From positions 2,191,001 to 2,255,000 of the forward strand of contig JAMLJB010000001.1 in the NCBI GenBank assembly GCA_023953835.1: DNA of 64,000 bases, given 5' to 3'. The notes beneath the pieces were generated by a model. It saw only the letters and a program-made list of their open reading frames with translations, was not told where the DNA came from and did no database searches. The DNA is from Rhizobiaceae bacterium. Lineage in GTDB: Bacteria > Pseudomonadota > Alphaproteobacteria > Rhizobiales > Rhizobiaceae. Below are positions 43,912 through 52,820 of this stretch, one piece after another (position 1 is the stretch's first letter; each line of letters opens with the position of its first letter). The translations under genes and the position numbers were made by a program.

Positions 43912-45153
43912 ATGTCGGAACAGATTTCACCCCTCGCACCGAAGAAATACGCAAAGATGCCGTCCGTTGCGGGTGTGCGCATCGCGACGGCGGAGGCCGG
44001 CATCAAATATCGAAACCGGACGGACCTGCTCGCAATGGTGTTTGCACCGGGAACTGAAATCGCCGGGGTTTTCACTCGCTCCAGATGCCCGTCCGCTCCG
44101 GTCGATTTCTGCCGCGAGAACCTTGGCGGCGGCAAGGCGCGCATCCTCGTGGTCAATTCCGGCAATGCGAATGCATTCACGGGGCGCAAGGGCCGCGAGT
44201 CGACCTCGGCCACCGGCAAGGCCGCTGCGGCTGCCGCTGCATGTGACATCTCCGAAGTGTTCCTCGCCTCAACAGGTGTCATCGGCGAGCCGCTCGACCC
44301 CGGCAAGTTCACCCATCTTCTGGCGGACCTTGCCCGGCAGGCGAGCGAGGACCGCTGGCTGGATGCGGCGAGGGCGATCATGACCACCGACACCTATCCG
44401 AAGGTCGCCACCGTCACGGTGAAGCTCGGGGAGACCGACGTGGTTATCAACGGCATCGCAAAAGGGGCCGGAATGATCGCGCCCGACATGGCGACCATGC
44501 TGTCCTTCGTTGCAACGGATGCGCCGATTGCCGCGCCCGTTCTCCAGCAATTGCTCTCCAAAGGCGTAAGCGGCACATTCAACGCCGTCACGGTCGACAG
44601 CGACACTTCGACAAGCGATACGCTGCTTCTGTTTGCGACCGGCGCCGCTGCGGATCGCGGCGCGCCGCGCATCTCCGACATACGCGACCCGCTGCTGATG
44701 CTCTTCAAGCGCGGATTGAACAAAATCCTGAAGAATCTTGCCCTACAGGTGGTCCGCGACGGCGAGGGCGCGCGCAAGCAGGTCGAGGTTACGGTAACCG
44801 GGGCGCGGTCGGCCCGCTCGGCCAAACGCATTGCGCTATCCATCGCAAACTCGCCGCTGGTCAAGACAGCGATTGCAGGCGAGGATGCCAATTGGGGACG
44901 CGTGGTCATGGCGGTCGGCAAGTCGGGCGAACCGGCGGATCGTGATCTGCTGTCGATCTGGTTCGGCGACAACAGGCTTGCCTTTGAGGGCGAGCGCGAT
45001 CCTTCCTATTCGGAACAAGCGACCTCGGCCTACATGAAGCGCGATGAAATCCGCATCCGCGCCGATATCGGGCTTGGCCGGGGCAAGGCCACGGTCTGGA
45101 CCTGCGACCTCACCAAGGAATATGTTGCCATCAATGGCGATTACCGCAGTTGA
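43912..45153 (+). CDS. argJ: bifunctional ornithine acetyltransferase / N-acetylglutamate synthase
   Basis: Recycles the acetyl group from N-acetylornithine to glutamate in the cyclic arginine pathway. 413 residues from ATG 43912 ([16 protein letters not shown]). The self-cleavage site is visible in [14 protein letters not shown], with Thr195 as nucleophile of the beta chain. [11 protein letters not shown] and [17 protein letters not shown] are conserved. The stop overlaps the next start by one base, coupling argJ to a GNAT gene. Confidence 0.96.
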   Translation: MSEQISPLAPKKYAKMPSVAGVRIATAEAGIKYRNRTDLLAMVFAPGTEIAGVFTRSRCPSAPVDFCRENLGGGKARILVVNSGNANAFTGRKGRESTSATGKAAAAAAACDISEVFLASTGVIGEPLDPGKFTHLLADLARQASEDRWLDAARAIMTTDTYPKVATVTVKLGETDVVINGIAKGAGMIAPDMATMLSFVATDAPIAAPVLQQLLSKGVSGTFNAVTVDSDTSTSDTLLLFATGAAADRGAPRISDIRDPLLMLFKRGLNKILKNLALQVVRDGEGARKQVEVTVTGARSARSAKRIALSIANSPLVKTAIAGEDANWGRVVMAVGKSGEPADRDLLSIWFGDNRLAFEGERDPSYSEQATSAYMKRDEIRIRADIGLGRGKATVWTCDLTKEYVAINGDYRS

Positions 45154-45938
45154 TGATCTCAAACGGCACAAATCCAGGCATTTCGGCGGGCCTGCCGCTG
45201 GTGCGCCGCTTCGAAGCGGCGGCGTTTCGCGCGTGGCCTGCGGCCTCTGTGCATTATGACGGAACCTGGGTCGTGCGGCTCAACGCCGGGCACCCGGCCA
45301 AGCGGCTGAACTCCGTCAATCCGCTCGATCCGGGCGATGTGCGCGACCTCGAAGAGCGCGTGGCGCGCGCCGGACGCTGGTTCGAAGCTTATGGCAGGCC
45401 GCTGACTTTTCGCCTTTCGCCATTGTCGGGTCCCGCGCTGACCGATTATTTCGACGCGCAGGGCTGGATCAGCATGTCGGAATCGCTGGTCATGCGGGCG
45501 AGCCTCCAGGACCTGCCCGTCGACAATGCGATTCTTCAGATTCCGTTGAAGGACATTGGGCGCTTCATCAATGCCGCGATGGAAGTCCATATGATGGACC
45601 CGGCATTGCGGCCCGGCCTGACGGAAATCATCAGCTCTATCCATGCGGAGGCGGGCCTGTTCGTGCTGGAAGACAGCGGGACGCCGCTTGCGACCGCCGT
45701 TTGCGTCCATGACGGCGATCTCGCCGGGCTGTTCGAGATCGCCACCGGCCCCCGCGAACGCGGCAAGGGCTATGGAAGGCGCGTCGTGCTGTCGGCCCTG
45801 CGGTGGGCGCGCCTGCGTGGCGCTGAACAGGCATGGCTCCAGGTCGAGGCTGACAACACGCCGGCGCTCAGGCTCTACGAGACGATCGGCTTTGTGGAAG
45901 CCTATCGCTATCACTATCGCCGCCCGGCGAAGAAATGA
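45153..45938 (+). CDS. GNAT-family N-acetyltransferase
   Basis: A 261-residue protein with a C-terminal GNAT domain: GLFEIATGPRERGKGYGRRVVLSALRWARLRGAEQAWLQVEADNTPALRLYETIGFVEAYRYHYR, with the RGKGYG acetyl-CoA loop. The N-terminal half (about 100 residues) is a second, degenerate GNAT-like unit. ATG 45153 overlaps the argJ TGA by one base, and its stop overlaps mutT by 4 bp. Position between argJ and mutT is conserved in rhizobia; substrate unknown. Confidence 0.9.
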   Translation: MISNGTNPGISAGLPLVRRFEAAAFRAWPAASVHYDGTWVVRLNAGHPAKRLNSVNPLDPGDVRDLEERVARAGRWFEAYGRPLTFRLSPLSGPALTDYFDAQGWISMSESLVMRASLQDLPVDNAILQIPLKDIGRFINAAMEVHMMDPALRPGLTEIISSIHAEAGLFVLEDSGTPLATAVCVHDGDLAGLFEIATGPRERGKGYGRRVVLSALRWARLRGAEQAWLQVEADNTPALRLYETIGFVEAYRYHYRRPAKK

Positions 45939-46354
45939 GCATGGAAAAGCCCGTACTCCCCATCCTGCTGGTCGTCGCCTGCGCGCTGGTCGATGCTGAC
46001 GGCCGCGTGCTGATTGCGCAGCGTCCCGAAGGCAAGCAGCTTGCCGGGCTCTGGGAATTTCCGGGCGGCAAGGTGGAGCCCGGCGAAACGCCGGAGGAAA
46101 CGCTGGTGCGCGAATTGCGCGAGGAACTCGGCATCGAGACGAAGCCCGAATGCCTTGCGCCACTGACCTTCGCCAGCCACCGCTACGAGAAGTTTCACCT
46201 GCTGATGCCGCTTTATGTCTGCCGGAAGTTCACGGGCATTCCGCAACCTCTGGATGCGCAGGCCTTGAAGTGGGTCAAGCCCTCGAAGCTGCGCGACTAC
46301 CCCATGCCGCCCGCCGACGCGCCCCTCATTCCATTCTTGATCGACCTGCTTTGA
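45935..46354 (+). CDS. mutT: 8-oxo-dGTP diphosphatase MutT
   Basis: Sanitises oxidised nucleotides by hydrolysing 8-oxo-dGTP to the monophosphate. 139 residues, complete Nudix box G45-x5-E-x7-REUXEEXGU (GGKVEPGETPEETLVRELRE then ELGI), plus the MutT-type N-terminus VACALVDADGRVLIAQRPEGKQLAGLWEFPGG. Start ATG overlaps the GNAT stop (ATGA), so argJ-GNAT-mutT is one operon. Confidence 0.93.
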   Translation: MSMEKPVLPILLVVACALVDADGRVLIAQRPEGKQLAGLWEFPGGKVEPGETPEETLVRELREELGIETKPECLAPLTFASHRYEKFHLLMPLYVCRKFTGIPQPLDAQALKWVKPSKLRDYPMPPADAPLIPFLIDLL

Positions 46355-46494
46355 CCCGTGCTGTCCATGCGGGGGGCTTCACCTTTCATTAACGGTGTTG
46401 CGAGCATCGGCGATTTGTTAACGAGTCGTTGAGGCGATCGTGAAAATGTCCCTCAAATCTACAACTTGTGCGGGAAGTCGCGTTGCGAGGGTCG

Positions 46495-46800
46495 ATGGAG
46501 CAGGAACGCGGGTGGCAGTTCGTCGGTGACGAGGGAAGCTGGAGTATGCGGGGAGCCGGCATGGGCCTTCTCAGGGCAACGCTGCTCTTCGGCCTCGGCA
46601 TCGCCGCGCTGACGATCCTCATTGTCCCCGTGCTCGACAAGCGCAGCGACCAATGGGCCGACGGCGCGGGCATCGATACGATGCAGGTCGGTTCGATCAA
46701 CAAGGGCAACACCTACACGCTTCGTCGCAGCGTTCTCCAGCCATCGCCCGATTCCGTCTGCGTCATTCGCCCGGACGGCTCCCGGCGCGGCGCATGCTGA
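46495..46800 (+). CDS. small single-pass membrane protein upstream of Flp pilin
   Basis: A 101-residue protein with one hydrophobic helix (GMGLLRATLLFGLGIAALTILIVPVLD) and a polar C-terminal part with a Cys (SVCVIRPDG) that would be periplasmic. ATG 46495 follows GCGAGGG; ATG 46546, also with a GGAG site, would give an 84-residue protein. I recall comparable small proteins beside flp pilin genes in Hyphomicrobiales but know no function. Confidence 0.65.
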   Translation: MEQERGWQFVGDEGSWSMRGAGMGLLRATLLFGLGIAALTILIVPVLDKRSDQWADGAGIDTMQVGSINKGNTYTLRRSVLQPSPDSVCVIRPDGSRRGAC

Positions 46801-46897
46801 ACGGATGCGGCAGATTTCCGGTGCAATCTTAGCAAAGCAGCGCAGGGCTTTTTAATTTCCGTTTGCTACCGTTCTCGCATGGAGAGGCGGTCGACCC

Positions 46898-47086
46898 ATG
46901 TTCTACACGGTCAGAAAATTCATTGAAGACGAGAGCGGTGCCACCGCCGTGGAATATGGATTGATCGCTGTGCTGATCTGCGTTGCGCTGCTCGGTGGCG
47001 CCAAAAGCGCGGGGCTGTCCATCAACAATATGTGGGACAACAACAGCTCAACCGTGCAGGAAGCGCTCGGCATCCCGCCCGGCTGA
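46898..47086 (+). CDS. Flp-family type IVb pilin
   Basis: A 62-residue prepilin: a short positively charged leader MFYTVRKFIEDESG, a prepilin peptidase site after Gly14, then ATAVEYGLIAVLICVALLGG, the conserved Glu and Tyr of Flp pilins at mature positions 5-6. Flp subunits form tight-adherence pili with the Tad machinery, none of which is in this window, so it is an orphan copy here. Its TGA is followed immediately by the convergent methyltransferase stop (TGATCA). Confidence 0.9.
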   Translation: MFYTVRKFIEDESGATAVEYGLIAVLICVALLGGAKSAGLSINNMWDNNSSTVQEALGIPPG

Positions 47087-47956
47087 TCAGTCGCCGCCCT
47101 GCTTCAATATCCGCGCCAGCGAAACTTGTGCCGACCCCGGCTTCAAAGGCTTTTGCTGCGAGGCGTCGGGCGCCCATCCCGACAGCCAGATGATTGCGAA
47201 TGTCGCCCTTATGCGTCCGTCCGCATCTGAGAACCGCTCCGCATAAATCTCCGCCGCGCGCATGAAAAGCCGACGTGTCACGGGCTTTCGGCTGCGGTCG
47301 AGCAGGACGTTGGTAGCGCCCATCGCCCGCAGGTCCGCCATCAGCGCGAAAAGATGCGGGTACCGGACCGTGATCGCCTCGACATCCGCGACCGGCAGCG
47401 CGAAACCGGCCCGCTGGAGCAGAGCGCCTGCATCCCGCACGTCCGTGAAGGGATTGACGCGCGGCGCCGCACCTCCGGTCAATTCGGTTTCCGCGACCAG
47501 CAGGCTTTCGCGCAGTTCCCGCAAGGTTTCCCCACCTGCCATGGCCGCAAGGAAAAGGCCGTCCGGCTTCAGCGCGCGCCGGAATTGGAGCAGCAGGCCG
47601 GGCAGGTCGTTGACCTCCTGGAACGCCAGCAGCGAGACGGCAAGCTCCACGCTTTCGGGTTCGACCGGCAGGGTTTCAGCCGCCGCCGTCAGCCCGTCAT
47701 CGGGAAGGAGCAGCGCCGCGTCGCGCTCCACGCGCAAGACGTGACCGACCTTGCCGCTGCGCTCCAGCGCCCTTGCCGCATGTCCGGTGGTGCAGAAAGC
47801 GGCGATGGCGCGGTCGAACCGCCGCTCCACGGTCGCCAGCCGCTCGCCGAGATCGTCTGCGACACGTTCCATCAGGAAATCCGCGCCGGTCACATGGGCA
47901 TGCAGCGCCCGCAACCTTCGGGCGAGCGCAAGTTCGGTATCGAATAGCAGTTGCAC
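47087..47956 (-). CDS. SAM-dependent methyltransferase, NDUFAF5/BioC-like
   Basis: A 289-residue class I methyltransferase-like protein. GTG 47956 is chosen (AGGAAG upstream), giving MQLLFDTELALARRLRALH. ADFLMERVADDLGERLATVERRFDRAI and VNDLPGLLLQFRRALKPDGLFLAAMAGGETLRELRESL match the alphaproteobacterial relatives of mitochondrial NDUFAF5, a complex I assembly factor that hydroxylates an arginine of NDUFS7. The glycine-rich motif I is weak, as in that group. Divergent from comF, the usual partner. Confidence 0.82.
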   Translation of the reverse strand: MQLLFDTELALARRLRALHAHVTGADFLMERVADDLGERLATVERRFDRAIAAFCTTGHAARALERSGKVGHVLRVERDAALLLPDDGLTAAAETLPVEPESVELAVSLLAFQEVNDLPGLLLQFRRALKPDGLFLAAMAGGETLRELRESLLVAETELTGGAAPRVNPFTDVRDAGALLQRAGFALPVADVEAITVRYPHLFALMADLRAMGATNVLLDRSRKPVTRRLFMRAAEIYAERFSDADGRIRATFAIIWLSGWAPDASQQKPLKPGSAQVSLARILKQGGD

Positions 47957-48021
47957 GCGGCATTTCTTCCTGTTGTGCGGCGGCACGGCACAGGCCATAC
48001 CGAAGCGGTTGATCGGTGACA

Positions 48022-48795
48022 ATGGCCATGTTCAGGGCTTCCTTGACGGATCTGGCGGTACGTGCGGCGGGAATCCTCTTTCCGCCCTGCTGTCCGGGTT
48101 GCGGCCGCGTCGTCTCGGCGCCTGCCACGCTGTGCGCTTTGTGCTGGCCGGGCGTCCGCTTTCTCGAACGCCCGTGGTGCGAGGTCATGGGCACGCCCTT
48201 CTCGCACGACATGGGCGACGGTTTCCTGTCGGCGGACGCGATTGCAAATCCGCCGCCGTTTCGGCGGGCGCGCGCGGCGGTCGGCTACAGCGGGGTTGCG
48301 CGTTCGATGGTGCAGAGCCTGAAATATCGCGACCAGACCGATCTCGCGCCTTGGATGGCGCGGTGGATGATGCGCGCCGGATCGCAATTGCTGCGGGAGG
48401 CGGACGTGATCGTGCCGGTCCCGCTGCACCGGGCGCGGCTGCTGCGGCGAAGGTTCAACCAGTCGGCGGAGCTTGCGCGCTCGCTCGCCCGCCTTTCCGC
48501 GAAGCCGATGCTTCCCGATGCGGTCATGCGCATCAGGAACACGCGCCAGCAGGTCGGCCTCAAGCTTGCCGAGCGGCAGGACAATGTGCGCGCGGCTTTC
48601 GTCGTGCCGCCGCAGAAGCTTATCGACGTGGCCGGACGCCGCGTGCTCGTGGTCGACGATGTGTACACCACCGGATCGACCGTCAACGCCGTGACCAAAG
48701 CCCTTATGAAAGGCGGCGCGGGGGCGGTTGATGTGCTCACCTTCGCGCGCGTGCTGCCGGGGGACTTTCAGCCGGATGAGGCTGAGACTATATAG
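48022..48795 (+). CDS. comF: ComF-family amidophosphoribosyltransferase-like protein
   Basis: A 257-residue protein with an N-terminal four-cysteine zinc motif (CCPGCGRVV...LCALC) and a C-terminal phosphoribosyltransferase fold with PRPP loop RRVLVVDDVYTTGSTVNAV. ComF proteins support DNA uptake in competent bacteria; in others they are conserved for unknown reasons. ATG 48022 is preferred over ATG 48028 or GTG 48016. Followed closely by grxC. Confidence 0.9.
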   Translation: MAMFRASLTDLAVRAAGILFPPCCPGCGRVVSAPATLCALCWPGVRFLERPWCEVMGTPFSHDMGDGFLSADAIANPPPFRRARAAVGYSGVARSMVQSLKYRDQTDLAPWMARWMMRAGSQLLREADVIVPVPLHRARLLRRRFNQSAELARSLARLSAKPMLPDAVMRIRNTRQQVGLKLAERQDNVRAAFVVPPQKLIDVAGRRVLVVDDVYTTGSTVNAVTKALMKGGAGAVDVLTFARVLPGDFQPDEAETI

Positions 48796-48817
48796 TCGGC
48801 AAGGAAAGCGAACGAAC

Positions 48818-49084
48818 ATGCCTGATGTGACCATCTATACGCGAGCGATGTGCGGCTATTGCGCGGCGGCCAAGCGGCTGCTCGACCGCAAGGGCGTGGC
48901 CTATACCGAACACGATGCGAGTTTCAGCCCCGCACTGCGCGAGGAGATGGTCGCGCGCTCCGGTCGCCGCACTTTTCCGCAGATTTTCGTGGGCGATGTT
49001 CATGTCGGCGGCTGTGACGACCTGCATGCGCTCGAGGACCAGGGCAGGCTCGACGGCCTGCTCAAGACCGGCGCGCTGGGCTGA
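48818..49084 (+). CDS. grxC: glutaredoxin 3
   Basis: An 88-residue glutaredoxin with dithiol active site CGYC (12-15), cis-Pro in TFPQIFVGD and the glutathione-binding GGCDDLHALEDQG. Reduces disulfides and glutathione adducts in the cytoplasm. Part of a run comF-grxC-nitrilase-DUF1178 with gaps of 22, 9 and -4 bp. Confidence 0.95.
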   Translation: MPDVTIYTRAMCGYCAAAKRLLDRKGVAYTEHDASFSPALREEMVARSGRRTFPQIFVGDVHVGGCDDLHALEDQGRLDGLLKTGALG

Positions 49085-49093
49085 GGATACGCC

Positions 49094-49954
49094 ATGACGA
49101 TTTTCAAGGCCGCTGCCGTCCAGATGCGCTCTGGCACCAGCCCGGACCGCAACGCCGTCGAGTTCGAGCATCTCGTGCGCGAGGCCGCCGCGAAGGGCGC
49201 GGCCTATGTCCAGTCGCCCGAGATGACCGGCGGCCTCATCCGCGACAAGGATGCGCGTGTCGCGCTGTTCACCTCCGTCGAGCGGGATGTTGTCGCCCGC
49301 ACGGCCTCCCGCCTTGCCGCCGAGCTTGGCATCGTGCTGCATGTCGGCTCCACCGCGATCCTGCGAGAGGACGGCAAGCTCGCCAACCGGGCGCTGCTGT
49401 ACGGGCCGGACGGCGCGCTGATCGCGTCCTACGACAAGATCCACATGTTCGACGTCGATCTCGACAATGGCGAAAGCTGGCGGGAATCCTCGGCCTACGA
49501 GCCCGGAACGCGGGCGGTGGTCGCAGATCTTCCCTTTGCGAGGCTCGGCTTCGCCATCTGCTACGATCTGCGTTTTCCGCAGCTTTTCCGCGCCGAGGCG
49601 CTCGCCGGTGCGCAGGTGCTGACGGTTCCCGCCGCCTTCACCCGCCAGACCGGCGAGGCGCATTGGCATACGCTGCTGCGCGCCCGTGCCATCGAGAACG
49701 GAGCCTTTGTCGTTGCTGCCGCGCAGGGCGGCCTGCACGAGGATGGCCGCGAGACCTATGGCCATTCGCTCGTCATCGACCCCTGGGGGCGGGTGATCGC
49801 GGAAGCGAATGGTAACGAACCATGCGTTATCCTGGCCGAGATCGACACCGCTCAGGTAGCTGCCGCGCGCGCGAAAATTCCCAATCTCAAGAATGCGCGC
49901 GAGTTCGGGCTGAGCGAGGTCGGGCCTGTGGAGTTCAAGGGTGCCGCATCGTGA
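49094..49954 (+). CDS. carbon-nitrogen hydrolase, deaminated-glutathione amidase-like (Nit1)
   Basis: A 286-residue nitrilase-superfamily amidase. Catalytic Glu43 (SPEMTGG), Lys115 (YDKIHMFDVD) and Cys156 (AICYDLRFP) are all in place. KIHMFDVDL and the AFTRQTGEAHWHTLLRARAIE stretch point to the Nit1 branch, which removes deaminated glutathione produced by transaminases. Its place right after grxC supports a glutathione link. The stop overlaps the DUF1178 GTG start. Confidence 0.92.
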   Translation: MTIFKAAAVQMRSGTSPDRNAVEFEHLVREAAAKGAAYVQSPEMTGGLIRDKDARVALFTSVERDVVARTASRLAAELGIVLHVGSTAILREDGKLANRALLYGPDGALIASYDKIHMFDVDLDNGESWRESSAYEPGTRAVVADLPFARLGFAICYDLRFPQLFRAEALAGAQVLTVPAAFTRQTGEAHWHTLLRARAIENGAFVVAAAQGGLHEDGRETYGHSLVIDPWGRVIAEANGNEPCVILAEIDTAQVAAARAKIPNLKNAREFGLSEVGPVEFKGAAS

Positions 49955-50376
49955 TTCGTTTTTCCCTGGTTTGTGACAGCGCTCATGAGTTCGAGGGCTG
50001 GTTCCGCTCGAATGACGATTTCGACACGCAGAAGAAGCGCGGCTTCGTCGATTGCCCGCATTGCGGCAGCACGAGGGTGGAGAAGGCGCTGATGGCGCCT
50101 GCGGTGTCCACGGCGCGCAAGCAGGAAAAGATCGCGCTGGCCATGGGCGAGCAGCAGCGCCGCGTCATGGCGGAGATGAAGGCATTCGCCGAGCGCGTGA
50201 AGGCCGATGCGGATTATGTCGGCGATCGCTTTGCCGACGAGGCCCGAAAAATCCACTTTGGCGAAACCGATGCGCGCGGCATCTATGGCGAGGCGACTGT
50301 CGAGGAGGCGCGCGAGCTTGCCGAGGACGGCATCGAATTCCTGCCGCTGCCGAATTTTCCCGACGAGCGCAACTGA
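49951..50376 (+). CDS. DUF1178 family protein
   Basis: A 141-residue cytoplasmic protein. It starts MIRFSLVCDSAHEFEGWFRSN and contains a rubredoxin-like CPHCGSTRVEKALMAPAV zinc knuckle, then a helical region and the conserved GIYGEATVEEARELAEDGIEFLPLP end. GTG 49951 overlaps the upstream TGA (GTGA). Conserved in alpha- and betaproteobacteria behind grxC and nitrilase genes; function unknown. Confidence 0.93.
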   Translation: MIRFSLVCDSAHEFEGWFRSNDDFDTQKKRGFVDCPHCGSTRVEKALMAPAVSTARKQEKIALAMGEQQRRVMAEMKAFAERVKADADYVGDRFADEARKIHFGETDARGIYGEATVEEARELAEDGIEFLPLPNFPDERN

Positions 50377-50381
50377 CCGGC

Positions 50382-51128
50382 CTATGCCGGCCGTTCCGCC
50401 AGCAGCATATAGTTCACATCCATATCCTTCGACCGGCTCCAGCGGTCCGCAAGCGGATTGTAGGTCACGCCCGTGCGGTCTATTACCGTAAGTCCGGCCT
50501 TACCGAGTGCGGTCTCAAGCTCCTGTGGGCGCACCAGCTTTTCGAAGCGGTGCGTTCCACGCGGCAGCCAGCGCAGGATATATTCGGCGCCGATGATCGC
50601 CAGCCCCAGCGCTTTCAGCGTCCTGTTGATCGTCGCAACGAACATCAACCCGCCGGGTTTAACCATCTCGCTGGTGCGCTGAATGAACAGGTCGATGTCC
50701 GTGACGTGCTCGACCACTTCCATGTTCAGCACCACGTCGAACTGTTCTCCGGCGTCCGCCAGCGCTTCGGCGGTGGTGGCGCGATAGTCGATGTCGAGCC
50801 CGCCTTCCGCGGCGTGCAGCCGCGCCACCTCGATGTTGCGCTCCGCCGGATCGACGCCAACGACTGTTGCGCCCAGCCGCGCCATCGGCTCGCACAACAG
50901 GCCGCCGCCGCAGCCGATGTCGAGAACGCGCACGCCTTCGAGCGGCCGTGCAGCCAGCGGGTCGCGTCCCATCCGCGCCGCGATCTGGTCGCGTATATAG
51001 GCCAGCCGCACCGGGTTGAATTTGTGCAGCGGGCGGAATTTTCCGGAAGGGTCCCACCATTCGGCTGCGATGCGCGAGAACCGTTCCAGTTCTTCGGGGT
51101 CGATCGTCGTGCGTTCTGCCTGCGCCAT
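50382..51128 (-). CDS. ubiG: ubiquinone biosynthesis O-methyltransferase
   Basis: Catalyses both O-methylations in ubiquinone synthesis. 248 residues from ATG 51128 (AGGAGAG upstream). SAM motif [27 protein letters not shown], then [22 protein letters not shown] and the C-terminal [23 protein letters not shown] typical of Ubi[23 protein letters not shown] is the family N-terminal signature. Divergent from lysC with a palindromic repeat between. Confidence 0.96.
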   Translation of the reverse strand: MAQAERTTIDPEELERFSRIAAEWWDPSGKFRPLHKFNPVRLAYIRDQIAARMGRDPLAARPLEGVRVLDIGCGGGLLCEPMARLGATVVGVDPAERNIEVARLHAAEGGLDIDYRATTAEALADAGEQFDVVLNMEVVEHVTDIDLFIQRTSEMVKPGGLMFVATINRTLKALGLAIIGAEYILRWLPRGTHRFEKLVRPQELETALGKAGLTVIDRTGVTYNPLADRWSRSKDMDVNYMLLAERPA

Positions 51129-51188
51129 GAATCTCTCCTTGGAGGCAAGGAAGTCGGGTCTGGCCGGCGAAATGTCAAGGTTGGCGCT

Positions 51189-51305
51189 GCCCCTCACCCT
51201 TACCCTCTCCCCGTTACAACGGGGCGAGGGGGACGCCAGCGTCGGCGACTATCCTCCTTCTCCCCGTCAAAACGGGGAGAAGGACGCGGCAGCGGGATGA
51301 GGGGC
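51189..51305. repeat. RIME-like palindromic mosaic repeat, copy 2
   Basis: Outer inverted repeat GCCCCTCA / TGAGGGGC enclosing TACCCTCTCCCCGT / ACGGGGCGAGGG and CCTTCTCCCCGT / ACGGGGAGAAGG. The two inner hairpins occur in the reverse order to copy 1 (20095-20212), meaning the element lies in the opposite orientation. It sits between divergent ubiG and lysC, so may insulate or terminate. Confidence 0.8.
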
Positions 51306-51500
51306 AGCTAAATCGCGTCAAGCAAGCCGCAATGACGCCCCCGCCTCGCCCCCCTGCCCGCCGCAATGCGCGCAGACAACTTGCGAAGCGGGCGGGCTTT
51401 GGCTAAGGAGGCCGCGGTTTCGGCGCTCGCCTTTGCGGGCGCTTCATTGCAGGAGCAGCCGGGGTTCTCCGGCGACATTCGACAAGGCATCTGTCCGCAC

Positions 51501-52754
51501 ATGGCGCGCATCGTGATGAAATTCGGCGGAACATCGGTCGCCGACATCGCCCGCATCCGCAATGTGGCGCGGCATGTAAAGCGCGAGGTCGATGCGGGCC
51601 ATGAGGTGGCCGTCGTGGTTTCGGCCATGGCGGGCAAGACCAATGAGCTGGTCGGGTGGACCAAGGAAGCCTCGCCCATGCACGACGCGCGCGAATATGA
51701 CGCCGTGGTTGCGTCGGGCGAACAGGTGACGGCGGGCCTGCTGGCGATCACGCTGCAGAACATGGGCATCCATGCCCGTTCGTGGCTCGGCTGGCAGATA
51801 CCGATCCGTACCGACGGCGCGCACGGCGCGGCGCGCATCACCGACATTGATGGCTCGTTCCTCATCCAGCGCTTCAAGGAAGGCCAGGTGGCGGTGGTTG
51901 CCGGTTTTCAGGGGCTGGCGCCCGACAACCGCATTTCGACGCTTGGCCGCGGGGGCTCGGATACCAGCGCCGTTGCCATCGCGGCTGCCGTGAAGGCCGA
52001 TCGCTGCGACATATATACCGACGTGGACGGGGTCTACACCACCGATCCGCGCATCGAGCCGAAGGCGCGGCGCATGTCGAAGATCACCTTCGAGGAAATG
52101 CTGGAAATGGCGTCGCTCGGGGCAAAGGTGCTGCAGGTCCGATCGGTCGAGCTTGCAATGGTGCACAAGGTGCGCACATTCGTGCGTTCCTCATTCGACG
52201 ATCCGGACGCGCCCGGCATGGGCGATCTCCTGAACCCGCCCGGAACGCTCATTTGCGACGAGGATGAAATCGTGGAACAGCAGGTTGTTACCGGCATTGC
52301 CTACGCCAAGGACGAGGCGCAGATTTCGCTCCGCCGCGTCGCCGACCGTCCCGGCGTCGCCGCAGGAATTTTCGGGCCGCTGGCCGAGGCGGGCATCAAT
52401 GTCGACATGATCGTCCAGAACATTTCTGAAGACGGCAAATCGACCGACATGACCTTCACGGTGCCGTCCGGCGATGTCGACAAGGCGCTGGCCGTGCTGG
52501 AGAAAATCCGCCCAACGGTCGGCTTCGATACCGTGCAGCACGATGAAGGCATGTCGAAAGTATCGGTCATCGGCATCGGAATGCGCAGCCATGCGGGCGT
52601 CGCCGCGACGGCGTTCAAGGCGCTTTCCGAAAAAGCGATCAACATCCGTGCGATCACCACTTCGGAGATCAAGATCTCCATCCTTATCGACGGGCCGTAT
52701 ACCGAACTGGCCGTTCGCACTTTGCATTCGGTCTACGGGCTCGATAAGCAGTAG
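51501..52754 (+). CDS. lysC: aspartate kinase
   Basis: First step of lysine, threonine and methionine synthesis. 417 residues from ATG 51501. Kinase signature VMKFGGTSVADIARI, substrate region VVASGEQVTAGLLA, GRGGSDTSAVAIAAAVKADRCDIYTDVDGVYTTDPRI, then two ACT domains (ISLRRVADRPGVAAGIFGPLAEAGINVDMIVQN; VIGIGMRSHAGVAATAFKALSEKAINIRAITTSEIKISILI), i.e. feedback-regulated. No leader peptide or lysine riboswitch is apparent upstream. Confidence 0.96.
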   Translation: MARIVMKFGGTSVADIARIRNVARHVKREVDAGHEVAVVVSAMAGKTNELVGWTKEASPMHDAREYDAVVASGEQVTAGLLAITLQNMGIHARSWLGWQIPIRTDGAHGAARITDIDGSFLIQRFKEGQVAVVAGFQGLAPDNRISTLGRGGSDTSAVAIAAAVKADRCDIYTDVDGVYTTDPRIEPKARRMSKITFEEMLEMASLGAKVLQVRSVELAMVHKVRTFVRSSFDDPDAPGMGDLLNPPGTLICDEDEIVEQQVVTGIAYAKDEAQISLRRVADRPGVAAGIFGPLAEAGINVDMIVQNISEDGKSTDMTFTVPSGDVDKALAVLEKIRPTVGFDTVQHDEGMSKVSVIGIGMRSHAGVAATAFKALSEKAINIRAITTSEIKISILIDGPYTELAVRTLHSVYGLDKQ

Positions 52755-52820
52755 AAATTCTGCTGGCGAATCGAGCGGTTCGCCGGGCAAAATGGTCCGT
52801 CAGGGTCGGAAGGGACGCCG

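Noticed and set aside
51366..51500. In-frame upstream extension of lysC
   Set aside because: Translation does not match the aspartokinase N-terminus; MARIVMKFGGTSV at 51501 is the family start.
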